Assembly (NCBI GenBank): GCA_018881555.1
Contig: JACAXG010000268.1
Coordinates: forward strand, 40,883-104,882
Source of the DNA: Amblyornis subalaris
Taxonomy: Eukaryota > Chordata > Aves > Passeriformes > Ptilonorhynchidae
Reading direction: 5' to 3'
DNA length: 64,000 nucleotides
Shown here: positions 39,811 to 56,862 of the stretch, piece by piece
How the letters are laid out: each line of letters opens with the position of its first letter
Numbering within the stretch: position 1 is the stretch's first letter
Notes under the pieces: model-generated
Seen by the model: the letters and a program-made list of their open reading frames with translations, nothing else
Told to the model about the DNA's origin: nothing
The model's database searches: none
Position numbers and translations under genes: made by a program

Positions 39811-40030
39811 ATCATAAAATCATGGAACAGTTTGGATTAGAAGGAATATTAAAGATCATNCCCCCTGCCATGGGCAGGGACACCTTCCACTATCCCAGGC
39901 TGCTCCAAGCCCTGTCCAGCCTGGCCTTGGACACTTCCAGGGATCCAGGGGCAGCCACAGCTTCTCTGGGCAACCTGTGCCAGGGCCTCCCCACCCTTCC
40001 AGAGAACAATTTCTTCCCAATATCCAAAGA
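39811..40030 (-). repeat. CR1 LINE 3' end, last before the CR1-free region
   Basis: Minus-strand copy starting AATCATAAAATCATGGAACA. It ends in the reversed TTCTTCCCAATATCC. No CR1 is seen from here to about 55.95 kb. Confidence 0.9.
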
Positions 40031-42399
40031 AAATTCCCATCTCCCTGCCATCACATTGCCACATCCTTTTCAATCCGAACCATAAATAATTGTTTTGTTT
40101 CAAACTCTATCAATTGACCCTTTTTTCCCAGTTGATTGCCGTTGGATTTCTCCTGTTTTCATCCCATCTGGCAAACACCGCTTGTTGTGACTCCAGTGTC
40201 TGATACCACGTCCCCTGCAGCATTCCAAAGGCTTGGATCAGCACCCGGACGCCTGCTTAATACTGGTTTTACGACCCTGTTGAGGAGCAGCATCCTCTGT
40301 TTTGCACATACTTTTATAATTTTGAATGCCTTTGAGTAAAAAAAAAAAAAAACCAAAACCAATTTTAACCAAGCTCTCAAATAACACGGCCACAAAGCGA
40401 AGCTGCACAGAAGGAGCCCAATTCTGGCTTTGGAAGACCAATAAAAATAATTGGATTTGGAGTCCNGGCCAGTAATTTTTGGAATTTGAGTATTTTTGAG
40501 ATTCTGTCTTCAAGTGAATGTTTTTTCCTGAAAATGATATCCAGAAGGAAGAATCCTGATGGAGAATCTGGTCTTGGTAAAATCTCTCCCGTGTTCTCCT
40601 ACAAAGCTACACCTGCTTTGGCTCTGTGGAAATGGAAAACTCCCACAAAATTTACTCATTCCTGTAATCCAGAGGGATAGCAGGAAACCCACACGTAGGT
40701 TTAATTTTCCATCCTTTCCAAGGTGTAGTTTTTCAAACTCTCCTGGAGCTGCAGCTCTCAGTTTTAGATTGAGATCTCCTGCAGCAAGCCAGGACACTTC
40801 TCCATTAGCTACTATTAGGACAACCTATTAATAATCATTTTCATCTGGAAAACATGTTTATTTGTTGGGATTTTTGGAATGTTACGTCCTCCGGAGAAGA
40901 TAGGAACCGGGATGAATGATTCCACGAGGAAAATATGTCACGCTCACCGAGGCACGGAGCTTTCCCTCTCCAAAATAACTATTTATGTTTAATTTTAGCC
41001 AATGAACTTCTCTGGTGTCAGGCTTTTTGCATCAGATCTATTTCATCAGAGTGACCTAAACCGGTTCATTATCCANTAAGAAAACAGGATCCGCTGCAGC
41101 AGGAGCAGCTGGAAGCTGGGAATGCTCATGAATGGAGGGCGAAAAAATCAAGATTAATTTTGTTTTAAGCAGGTAATCAGGCCAAGGCGGGAGGGGGAGG
41201 CTGAGATTGGCTGGAGCTTTAAAAGGACATTTTTCTTCCCGAAATGACTTCGTGGGGCTCCCGAGCCAGACGGGCAGGTTTGCCCGGGAACATTCTCCAA
41301 CTGGGCTGAGGAGCAGGAGCTCTGGAGCCCAGCCAAGTCCAATGGAAATCTGTTTTGTTGAGGAAAAGGAGCCAAATCGCTTTTCTACTGCATCTCCAGG
41401 TTTCAGGTGACCTATGACGGTCTCACTCCTGTGCTGGGTGACAACAAAATCAACCGATTTGGGTTTTTTTAATTGAAAACACGAGGCAACCTCTGGGTGT
41501 TGGACACGGAACGAGGCCGAAACTTTGGCTGCTATTTGGTGCCAAATATTGATTAGGGGAAATTAATTCCCCCCCCCCCATCAGGGGGACTTGCTGTGAC
41601 CCTCCCAAAGCCAGGAGGAAAACCTGGACGATAAGTTTGACACGTTTTGTTTATTAAGAGTGCCAAGAACAAGCATTTCCTCCTCGGAAGGGACAGACCT
41701 GTGGGTTCTGATGGGGTTTTAATGGGGTGGCTACACCTGATGAAGAGGAACTGTCCCCACTCAAAGCCACTCCCGATTCTCCATCGGGGATTTAAAATCA
41801 GGGATTTTAAATGGACACAAGGAGCCTCCACCCTGCCCTCAACCAACGTGAACTCTCAGTCCCTGCTCACGCACCGCTCCTGGTGTGGCATTATCACCGG
41901 TGGCACTGAACTTATTCCAGCTCAAATATTCCACGGCAAACAAGGCTGGGGTTCATTTTCCCGCAGCCAAGTATCAAAGGAAGCAGTGCCCTTTGAAGCA
42001 GCCACCTTGTGCTTCAGGCTTCACACAAACCCCACAGAACGGCAGCTCAGAAATCCCGTACAAAGGCAAACAATCCCCACCTTTGGAAAACAATCCCCCG
42101 GTGGAGGAGTAAACAAAAGCATCCATTAGTCACCCGCTCCAAAGATGGGCGGCCGAGGGAGGTGATGATATTTTAACCTGGAAGCCTGACTAACAGCACG
42201 CAGCATTCCCAAGTCACCCCACCGCTTAAAGGATCCCGGGCACCCGGATTCACACCTGGATACCACAGGGCTGCGCCTGTGGGCGAGCGAGCGGCTGCTG
42301 GCCACCGGCCGAGGGGGTCGGCCACGCTCCCCGCCGAGCTCTTCCCAGTGAATGGGCGCTGTTTTCTCCCAGCTGCCGGAGTTTGACCTTGAAGCTCCC

Positions 42400-42720
42400 C
42401 CGGTTCCCTGTTATGATTTCCAGCCTCATTACCATGGCCAGGAACTGAGCTCCAGGTTTGTTTTTATTAGCTTCTCCGCCACTCTGCCAGCTATTCATTT
42501 GAATCTTCTAAACAGTCAGCTCTGAATCATAATGCAAATTCCATTTACTGAAAAGGTGGTACCTTTAATATAACAAATGAACACGTTTAATGACTGATAC
42601 TTTTAGACATTACAGCATCTCTCATGTTTTCAGTAAATGGATATAATTTTCTCTGCATTACCCTATTATTATTCTCCGCTGGCGTTCTCAGCTGCGGGTG
42701 TTTTCCACCGAGCGCATTTG
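42400..42720. promoter_or_regulatory. Candidate conserved non-coding block
   Basis: A CR1-free stretch of intron 4 with an ATGCAAAT octamer at 42532-42539, several AT-rich homeobox-like words and no simple repeats. It looks like slowly evolving regulatory DNA, but conservation was not measured. Confidence 0.25.
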
Positions 42721-44294
42721 AAGATGGCCCAAACAACACAACTGGAGAGACATCTGCCTCTGTGCCCTGAGCTAACACTGCTGCAGCAGGCACAGGAAAG
42801 CCGGATCGGGGATTTTATCCCTAAAACGTATTTAGTGCTTCGGCAGGGCCACGCTTCTCCACCGCGGTGGCTGTGTTTGTGTTGGAAGGACAGCCAGGGA
42901 TGCATTTCACTTCAAAGGCAAACGGAGGCTGTTGTGTATAATCAGAATAACTTCCTCGCTCCGAAGCCTGACACATCTCCCATTTGGAATAAAACCCAGA
43001 AGTGGGTCACCTTTGTGACTCTCCCGAAGCACGCTCAGGAATCCGCGTTCCCGAGGAGCTCCCGCGGAACCAGGACAGGGCTCGGATGTCACACGGGAAC
43101 AGAGGGAGGGGGAAATGGTGAGGAAGGGTCAGCAATCTCTGACTCCTGAGGGACACCAGGGCACAAACTGCTCCAAAACAAAACCTCCTGAAGTGCAGGA
43201 GATGCTGTCATGTCACTAAATCGTCCTGGAATAACGCTGGAACACCGTAATGCCCCATTCTGATTTTAAGGACAAGTGAAACAGACGAAAAATACATAAT
43301 TAAATATCCCATGAAGTCACATGGGAGATGTGATGGTTTCTCATCCTTGACCTTAAAAGAGAGAGGCTGATCCTTCTCCTGAGCTTTTTCTGGACAACAA
43401 CTCCCTGGCTTCTCTTTGTGGGTTCGACTGAACCTCCCTGGACTCCCCTCACGGCGACAAGGGAAGCATTTAAAATAAACCAATAGGATGGCAACCCTGG
43501 TGGCTTGGGATTGACAGGATTTAAGACTCAGGAGTGAAGCTGCCAAGGGTCCTTCTGCTGGTTTTTTTGGGATGAAGCTTTGTGCACCTGCCCGCTCCCG
43601 GGCGAGCCGCACGCCTCAGGTTCTGTTTGCAGCTCCTCAAAAACATCTTTATATAATCCCAGTTTAAGTCAACTTCAACTCTTATTTGTTATTTATGCTC
43701 TGAAGGCTTTTTTGTTTAACACCAGTAATTACTGGTTGTGGCAGAGACACAACAAGTCAGATATCAAACCCCTCCGTCCTGCCTGGTCTCTCCTATCGAC
43801 CTTGCAGGAGACATTGACAGGACTGTCGCATTTTGAGATGAAAAAAGATCAGGAAAAGTGCCTTCACCAAGTCAGGAACCTCCAAAATTTTTAGATCTAT
43901 GCAGGAATTATTTGTGCTTTTAGCTCGACTCCCTCCGCAGCAGAGAGTACCGGGAACCCGAGCTGACCACGAGCTTAAAATCCTCAATTTAAATTGAAAA
44001 TTCGCCACTTAAACTCAACCACGGGTAATAGTGCTCTGTCCTAAATTAGCAGGGGTGGCTTCCAGAGCCAAAATGCCACTCGCTGGGTGGTTTTAAATTC
44101 TTTTTTCCCAAAGGGATTTCACCGTTTCGAAACGGAAACGACGCGGAAGACGGGCTCGGATAAACCAAGGCNAACCGCACCGCCGATCCCACGCCTTTGG
44201 AATCGGCCCGCGCCACATCCTACAACATTCCCTGGCGGAGAAAACCCTCCCGGCACCANCCCGGGAGCCGAGAGGAGCCGGGATCCCCCCGTAC

Positions 44295-49448
<5,154 letters not shown>

Positions 49449-50140
49449 TTAGAGCGAGACACCTCCACAGAGTTCCTACAGAACGGCGAGGCGAGCGTAA
49501 CTCTTCAGCGAGCCGCTCTCCGGGGACCAACATAAACGGATACGGGCGGAGGAGCCGGGGGAAAGTCGTTTCTACGCCAGTCCCCGAAGTTAATTTTTTG
49601 CTGAAGGCGGCTGAGATAGCGAGCGCGCCGAGCCTTAACTCTTGGCTTCCTGGAGAGGCGGGACAGGTCGCGTTAATCCGATAAGCGCGAGGCTCGTCCG
49701 CGCGCGGCTCTACCGCGCATCGAGCCCGCGGCCGTGACGCGGAAAGTTACCGGGGAGAAAGCTCATCCCGAACTCCCGAGCACACCGTGGACAGAGAGGG
49801 GAAAAAGAAAAGAAAAAGAAAAAAAAAAGAAAAAAAGGGAGGCGACCGAGAAGTGCGAGACGCGGTCAGAAACACGCGCGCAGCCCCCCCGGGCTCTTCC
49901 AGGTGATTTCTTTCCTAGTCCCAAGAGAAGATAAAATGCACCAGCGTCTTCCGGAGGCAAGAATCGCTCTCCCCGAGAGAAATTCGGGGTTGTCTTCACA
50001 GAGGAGGCGGTACGTGAGCTAAACTTGCTGATCAAAGGTCAGCTGGCTACAACCGTGGATATAAATTCACGTACACGCACTCGCGCGCACACACATATAC
50101 CGGACTTCATAAAATATTTACAGCAGAATCTGTAGAGAAT

Positions 50141-50161
50141 TTAAACACAACAGGAATCCAT
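50141..50161 (-). other. Six-codon upstream ORF in P2 leader
   Basis: ATG at 50161-50159 opens a six-codon frame (MDSCCV) closed by TAA at 50143-50141. It lies inside the block of the leader that resembles human P2. The human sequence, as I recall it, has the same ATG, spacing and stop, with one residue changed. It could tune re-initiation at RUNX1; that is inference. Confidence 0.45.
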
Positions 50162-50179
50162 TAATGTTCTCCGGGAGAA

Positions 50180-50205
50180 TTTTTTTTTTTTTTTTTTTTT
50201 TTTTT
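50180..50205. repeat. T26 homopolymer (A26 in P2 leader)
   Basis: A 26-base T run on the plus strand, so an internal A26 in the RUNX1 P2 5' UTR. It lies just beside the conserved six-codon upstream ORF. Confidence 0.9.
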
Positions 50206-50949
50206 AAAGCAGCCTTGAAAATGAGCTTCAGTAGTTTGGTTCGCGTCGCTCTAAGAGTGCTCGTGTCACGACCTTTCAATCATTCTTGCGCAAAAAAAAA
50301 AGAAAAAAAGAGAAGAAAAGAAAAGCTCAGTGCATGGCATTCAAGCTTCAAACCTCTATCTCTGTACTTGTCTTTGGTATAACGCCTTTCGGCAATTTAA
50401 AGAAAGGTCGCAGCCGATCGCAAGCGCTGAGGCTGAAAAGGTCCAACAGCTGAAAAGTCGGGTTTGGGGATGTTGGTTAAATTGTGGGTTCTCTGTGGTT
50501 TTGTGTGTGCAACAGCGCTCTCTCTCTCCCACTCACGTCCTCCTCAGCAGTCAAACCAACAGTCTGCAACAACTTCGGCACTCATTGCCAATTCTCTCTT
50601 TCTTTTTTTTTTTTTTTTTTCAGTATCTGAGACAGTCTTCCTCTAATTCGGCCACAGGAACCGGCTGCTTACCAATATCTGAACCGCAGCAGGTGGAAGC
50701 CCGCTTGGGGAAACATGGCTTTTCTCCCTCGTCCGGCGGGATGGAGACCGCCAGCCGCGACGCACGCACAGAAAACCCCAAACCACCAGCAGCAATTAAA
50801 AAAAAAAATAAAAAAAAAGAAAACCCCCCCCCCACGCAGCAAAATCGCTACTTTCGAACGGGTGAAATCTTCCCTTCCGCAAAAGGCGGTGGCGGCGGGA
50901 GGGGGTGGAGGAGCCGCTGACCCCGACGACGAGGGAGACGGAAAGCACC

Positions 50950-51330
50950 GGGCGCGACGAACCCCCCGAAGTTGCCAGCCAGCCTCGGGGAGAAGCGCCG
51001 GCCTCCGGCCCGGACGCCCGCTCAGCCGCGGCGCATTTCCACGGCGGGGAGAGACGGAGAGAGCTCCCGGGTCCTCACGTGGGGGCACGCGGAATTCCTG
51101 GCGGGATGAGGCGCGCCCGCGCGGCGCCCGCCGCCGGCACGGATGGAAGGATGGGCGGACGGGCGGACGGATGGATGGCTGGATGGAGGTGGCCGGGCGG
51201 GAGGCGTGCGGAGGAATGTCATTCCCCGGGCTGCTTTGCATACGGGGAGGGCACGGCCAATCACGGCCCTACCGGGAGCGGCCGGGGCGCGGCCGCGGGC
51301 CGGGGGCTCCCGGAATCGGCGCGGCCGCCG
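50950..51330 (-). promoter_or_regulatory. RUNX1: Probable RUNX1 P2 (proximal) promoter
   Basis: This is very GC-rich DNA just beyond the expected 5' end of the P2 leader. It has a CCAAT sequence on the plus strand at 51257-51261 (ATTGG on the sense strand) and an octamer-like TTTGCAT at 51234-51240. No TATA box was seen, as is usual for P2-type CpG-island promoters. A short GGAC/GGAT-rich tract occurs at about 51140-51187. Placement rests on the length of the human leader and on base composition, so the limits are approximate. The sequence is cut off upstream by the assembly gap. Confidence 0.5.
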
Positions 51331-51351
51331 CGGGGCGAGCGCCGGCTCGGC

Positions 51352-51480
51352 GGGACGGCGCGGGGGGCTCCGCATCCCTCCCCCGGGACGGCGCGGGGGG
51401 CTCCGCATCCCTCCCCCGGGGCGGCGCGGGGGGCTCCGCATCCCTCCCCCGGGGCGGCGCGGGGGGCTCCGCACCCACCC
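51352..51480. repeat. 33-bp GC-rich minisatellite, about 4 copies
   Basis: The unit contains GGCGCGGGGGGCTCCGCATC followed by CCTCCCCC. It repeats exactly every 33 bp (marker base at 51355, 51388, 51421, 51454). It lies about 220 bp before the gap and close to P2. The 33-bp period keeps long false open frames. Confidence 0.95.
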
Positions 51481-51587
51481 ACCCCCCCGCGCCGGCCGCC
51501 CCCCTGCCCCGCCGGTGCGGGTCCGGTGCGGGTGCTGCTCGCCCGTGGCTCACGGAGCCCCCGCCCCCGAGGAACGCCCGGTGCCCG

Positions 51588-51625
51588 CAAGGTGCCCGCA
51601 GGGTGCCCGCAAGGTGCCCGCAGAG
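51588..51625. repeat. Short tandem array of AGGTGCCCGCA
   Basis: An 11-bp unit is repeated about four times with small changes, just before the assembly gap. Confidence 0.8.
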
Positions 51626-51699
51626 CCCGCCCCGGCTCATCCCCGCCGCCGGCCGCGCTGCTCCCCGGCGCTGTTCGCTCCCCGCGGACGGGGGGGGAC

Positions 51700-52489
51700 N
51701 NNNNNNNNNNNNNNNNNNNNNNNNNNNNNNNNNNNNNNNNNNNNNNNNNNNNNNNNNNNNNNNNNNNNNNNNNNNNNNNNNNNNNNNNNNNNNNNNNNNN
51801 NNNNNNNNNNNNNNNNNNNNNNNNNNNNNNNNNNNNNNNNNNNNNNNNNNNNNNNNNNNNNNNNNNNNNNNNNNNNNNNNNNNNNNNNNNNNNNNNNNNN
51901 NNNNNNNNNNNNNNNNNNNNNNNNNNNNNNNNNNNNNNNNNNNNNNNNNNNNNNNNNNNNNNNNNNNNNNNNNNNNNNNNNNNNNNNNNNNNNNNNNNNN
52001 NNNNNNNNNNNNNNNNNNNNNNNNNNNNNNNNNNNNNNNNNNNNNNNNNNNNNNNNNNNNNNNNNNNNNNNNNNNNNNNNNNNNNNNNNNNNNNNNNNNN
52101 NNNNNNNNNNNNNNNNNNNNNNNNNNNNNNNNNNNNNNNNNNNNNNNNNNNNNNNNNNNNNNNNNNNNNNNNNNNNNNNNNNNNNNNNNNNNNNNNNNNN
52201 NNNNNNNNNNNNNNNNNNNNNNNNNNNNNNNNNNNNNNNNNNNNNNNNNNNNNNNNNNNNNNNNNNNNNNNNNNNNNNNNNNNNNNNNNNNNNNNNNNNN
52301 NNNNNNNNNNNNNNNNNNNNNNNNNNNNNNNNNNNNNNNNNNNNNNNNNNNNNNNNNNNNNNNNNNNNNNNNNNNNNNNNNNNNNNNNNNNNNNNNNNNN
52401 NNNNNNNNNNNNNNNNNNNNNNNNNNNNNNNNNNNNNNNNNNNNNNNNNNNNNNNNNNNNNNNNNNNNNNNNNNNNNNNNNNNNNNNNN
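51700..52489. other. Assembly gap, 790 N
   Basis: An unbroken run of N sits inside the CpG island, upstream of P2. Both edges are extremely GC-rich and the left side is repetitive, which explains failure of sequencing. Its true length is not known from the sequence. Confidence 1.
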
Positions 52490-52966
52490 GGGGAGGGCAG
52501 CGGCCGGAGCGGGCTCGGGACCTGCGGCCAGCACGGCCCCTCCCGTCCCCTGCCCCACAGCCCGCCCGGGGCTGAGACACCCCGCACCCCCGGGACAGCC
52601 CCCCCCGGGCACCCCCCCGCTCCCCGTCCCGCCCCGGGGCATGCTCGGTTTTGCCGCTTCGGGCAGGCGGCGGAGCTGGGGGGTCACGGCGAGCGGCGGG
52701 GCCGGAGCAGACAGCGGGGAACTGCCTCGGGTGCTGCGGGGTTTAACGCGACCGCATTGGAAATAAATAGATTAAACTGGCGGGGACAAATCGGCGCCGG
52801 CTGCCGGGAGCGGGACGCGCCGGGTGTCCCGAATTCCCGGCACAAGCGCCAGGGGTGGCTTCTCCCGCATCTCTGCGGTGCGGGGATGTGTCTGTGTGTG
52901 TGCGCCGCTCCGGGCGCCCCTGTCCCGCCGTCCCTTGGCGGAGGGACCCGAGAGGCGGTGCCGGAG

Positions 52967-53125
52967 CCCGGGATGCCCATCCCGGGATGCCCATCCCGAC
53001 ACTGCCCATCCCGGGATGCCCATCCCGACACTGCCCATCCCGGGATGCCCATCCCGACACTGCCCATCCCGGGATGCCCATCCTGACACTGCCCATCTCG
53101 GGATGTCCATCCCGGCACTGCCCAT
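52967..53125. repeat. 29-bp minisatellite, 5.5 copies
   Basis: Units start at 52981, 53010, 53039, 53068 and 53097, after a half unit at 52967. Each holds GGGATGCCCAT and GACACTGCCCAT halves. The last two copies carry a few changes. It lies in the CpG island upstream of P2. Confidence 0.95.
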
Positions 53126-53177
53126 CCGCGCCCGCGGTGCCTCCGCGCCGCAGGGTCACAGCTCCGTCCTCGCATCA

Positions 53178-53228
53178 CCTGCCTCCTTCTCCTCCTCCTT
53201 CCCCTCCTTCTCCTCCTCCTTTCCCTCT
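53178..53228. repeat. Pyrimidine tract (CCT/TCC-rich)
   Basis: CTCCTTCTCCTCCTCC-type words are repeated twice; purine-rich on the RUNX1 sense strand. Confidence 0.85.
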
Positions 53229-53400
53229 GCCAAAGCACGCGGGGACAGTTTTCGGGTCCCTTGTCCCCACCCAAAGAGGGAGCGAGGGCTCCGCCCGCCG
53301 CACTCGCAACAGGTCCCTGTTTGAAGCAGTGAAGTTTGGTGCTAAAACTATTTCACACCAAAGCTTCAACAAGTTTGTACGGTTTGAATGTGGGGGTTCT

Positions 53401-53458
53401 TTTTAAAATTTTTCTTTATTTTTAATTTTTTTTAAATTTAATTTTTAATTTAATTTCC
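53401..53458. repeat. A/T-rich low-complexity tract
   Basis: Runs of T and AAATTT-like words with almost no G, directly after the CpG island. Confidence 0.85.
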
Positions 53459-55950
53459 ACAGCTACTGCTTTCTCGCACGAAACGATCCCGAATTTAAAT
53501 TACTTTTCTGTTTTAAGNGGAGGGGGGAAAAAATTTCTCCAGGCAAGTGGCTGTTACAAACCACAGCTTAAAAGCCATCTGGGGTGTATTAGCGGCTGAT
53601 AAGTTTTTACGGGCATGGCGGAGATAAGAAGANTTATTTTACCGATGTGCATACATCTGCACGTGTCTCGTAAAACGTGAAAAAATAGTAGCTGCTCGGT
53701 TGGGCTTTTTTTTTTTTTTNAGTCGAGAGGTGGGGAGGATTTTANATTTAAATTAATGAANGCGCTGAGCTGAATTTCACTCCCTGCTTTGCATGCCGCC
53801 TGAATTNGAGCTCCTTGTTGTAAACACGAAGCGAACCCGACACAAGAAAGGTCCGAAACGCCGCGGTTTGACAGAGCCGCAGAAAACACGGCGTGTTTGC
53901 GTTTTGTTTTCTTTTTTCCCCTATAAATTCCCGGCGTTATCCGTGCCGAGGTGAAGGACGCTAATGCGGGTTAAAGGCGACGATTTTCTTGTTTAACCGC
54001 GCGGAAGCTTTGGCGAGGGAAGTCGAGGAGTTAAGAGTGGCCAGGGAAAACACGGCAGTGAGGATATTTTGGTGCGGATGGAGCTGTTTGTTTTACACGC
54101 CCATCAGCACTGACTGCACCTGGCTTGTTTTGGTGGTTTTGGTTTTGTTTNGGGTTTGGTTTTTTTTTTTTTTTTTAGTTCGGTGTTCATTTTACTTTCT
54201 TTAGCCAATTCTATCCATCGTTTCCCTCACGATTCGATTTTTGCGTGACAAAGAGAGCAACTCTCCCAGGTATTTTCTGTCCCCTCGTGCAGGTGCTCGG
54301 GAAAAACAGGAATTAAGCAGCTTGTGGGAACATCAGTGGCGAGGCAGAGTGAGGAAACGACGCAAAGCCGATGCTTCTTCTCCCATAATTAAGCTTTTTA
54401 GCATCCCTAAATTTAAGTCGNGCGCCCGGACGGTCTTTTGGGATCCTTTTGAAAATCGCAAGGGGTGTTAAAGCTTCCCCAACTCGCATCCAGCACTGCC
54501 TACATTTTGTATTTTGGCCTCACTTTATCCCGGCCGTGAACAAACCACCAGGGAATCTCCATCTCCGTCGCGCGACCACAAATCCCCGAGGTTTTTGTTG
54601 TTTTTTTTCTTTTTTTTTTCCCCATAACAGAGCCGAGAAAACCTTCGGAAAACGCGAGGGAGGGAGCAGCAGTTCGGGGGTGAATTTTGAACAGCCTCNA
54701 TCGCCGAGAGCCTGAACAAGGCAGGCGAATATTCCCCGGCCGAGTGGACACTCGGAGGGTTTGGAATTGGGACAGGAGGGAACTCGCACCAGGCAAGCAA
54801 CAAGCGTTTTGTTCAAGGAGGAAAAAATGCCGAGCTTGACAGAGCTGGCACCGCTGTCACTTCCAACACGCCCAGCCCCAATCCCGGCAGCTTTCTGCTG
54901 AATTCCACGGAAATCTCGTCGGGAAAAGCAATTTCAGGGCACTGAAATGTTCGGAGCGTCTGCGGTGTTATTCGGTGGGTCAGCTCTCACCTCTCGCACC
55001 TGAATAAATTGAATATATGCAAAAAAAAAAAAAAAATATCCCTGATGCCGCAAATTTCATTCCCAGGCATTGAGCTACTGGTTCGTTGGTGGCAGAAGCG
55101 AGGCACGCGTGAAACACCACTGTAAACGTGTTTTTACCAGGCTTCTGGATTATCCCTGCGAATATTTATTGCACAGCAGTCGCTGCCGTGGGTGATGCCA
55201 CTGCCTGAAGCGGAAAAAAAAATTCCCATAAATCTATATTAAATTATTTTTGGGGCTAATAATGAAACATTGCACGGAGAAAAGCAGAGGCCACTGAAGA
55301 AAAAGACAACTTTCCCCTCGTTNCCTGAAATGTGCCTGTTTTATCCCATCGTGTGCCAGGCACCAAAACACCACCAGGAATGAGGAGGGAGCTGGCCAGG
55401 GCTGTGCATGGAGGATGGAGAATTCCCTGACTTCCAGGGACGGGGAAGAGCCTAAACCCCGGCAGGGATCTTGACTTTGATCCCTGCTAAGAGACGCAAT
55501 TCCCTGTTGGGAGCAGGGAAAGTGCTGCAGCTCATTTCAGGCGAGGAGGGGGATGGTGAGAGGAGATAAAACAAACTCGTGTCCATTCGATCCCTTTAAC
55601 CTGGGCAGCTCATCACGTGGGAGCCTGGAAAAAAATTCCCAAGGGCTCTTTATCCCCTTTAGGACCCTCAGGTGATAACGGTGTTAAAATCCCATATCCT
55701 TTAGGATCCTGAGGGGATAAACGGTGGTTAAAACCCCATCCCGTCCTTCCCGGGCAGAAGCTGAGAGCTTTTTTTTCCTTTCCAAACAGGACAATCCCTG
55801 CTCATGTCCCTCCAAATGTTTCAGGAGGTGGCCNTGGCTCCTGGCTGGGGACGTGGGGAATGGTTTGCCTGAATATCCAGCAGGTTCTCAGAGCAATGGG
55901 TGGCACAGGCACGGCCCTACACACGAAGGGAGATTCCTTTTACCATTTCA

Positions 55951-56455
55951 GGGACACCTCCCACTATCCCAGGTTACTCCAAGCCCNGTCCAGCCTGGCC
56001 TTGGACACTNCCAGGGATCCAGGGGCAGCCACAGCTTCTCTGGGCAACCNGTGCCAGGGCNTCCCCACCCTCCCAGGGAACAATTCCTTCCCAANATCCC
56101 ATCTATCCCTGCCCTCTGNCAGTGGGAAGCCATTCCCTGTGTCCTGTCCCTCCATCCCTTGGGAATTGTCTCTCTCCATGTTTCCTGGAGCTCCTTCAGG
56201 CACTGCAAGACCACAATGAGGTGACCCCAAAGGTTCTCCTCTCCAGGCTGAACAATCCCAGCTCTCCCAGCCTTTCCTCCCAGCAGAGCTGCTCCATCCC
56301 TCTGCTCATCCTGGAGCCTCCTCTGGACTCNCTCCAGCAGCTCCANNTCCTNCCTGTGCTGGGGATCCAGAACTGGACCCAACATTCCAGCTGGGATAGG
56401 CTCTCTGGAGGTGCAGAAGCAGAGGGATCACACCCAGAGGGATCACCCAATCTCA
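55951..56455 (-). repeat. CR1 LINE 3' end, first after the CR1-free region
   Basis: Minus-strand copy of about 500 bp. It lacks the terminal tail (starts at GGGACACCTCCCACTATCCC) and reaches the region around AGAACTGGACCCAACATTCC. It carries many isolated N. Confidence 0.9.
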
Positions 56456-56539
56456 TTTTCCCNGGAAGAACAACGGGTTAGTCCTGGCCAGGAGGACCAT
56501 GAGGGAATGAGAGAGCGATTCCAGGGAAGGGCAACTCCA

Positions 56540-56862
56540 GTGCTTCAAGCTCTGGAAGGAACTACCTCCAAGGAGAGATGAAAGGAATTAAACACACCCA
56601 GGGAGAATTTGGGGCAAGAGGGGAGCCAAGAGCACGACGTGACTGCGGATTCCACGGACATGAAAGGCAGGGCCTGTCTCCATCAGCTAAAAATGATAAG
56701 GCAAGAGGCCAACAGATGCCAAGCGAGGGAAAACGAGTTCATTTTGAGGAGCAGGGGCAGCTCCGGGATCAGACGGAGAGGGGAACCCGCTCCCAGGGAA
56801 GCCGCGGATCCAACAGCTTTCAAGTCAGAGCTTGACGAGCACCTCGGAGGGGAACGGTGGAG
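56540..56862 (+). repeat. Ancient CR1/L3-like LINE fragment
   Basis: The order GAAGGAACTACCTCCAAGGA, GGAATTAAACACACCCAGGG, and CAAGTCAGAGCTTGACGAGC is that of the 3' part of old CR1/L3-type LINEs of amniotes. It is much more diverged than other copies. The identification is from recalled consensus shape. Confidence 0.45.

Noticed and set aside
50715..53086. Very long open frames of 440-680 codons across 51-53 kb
   Set aside because: Most of each is the N gap read as X, and the ends are CpG-island sequence and tandem repeats.
52743..53159. Repetitive minus-strand frames rich in GHPGMGS units
   Set aside because: They are translations of the 29-bp minisatellite, not a collagen-like protein.
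55055..55080. Minus-strand TGCCTGGGAATGAA, partly like exon 2 (ECILGMN)
   Set aside because: Similarity stops after a few codons and there are no splice sites.
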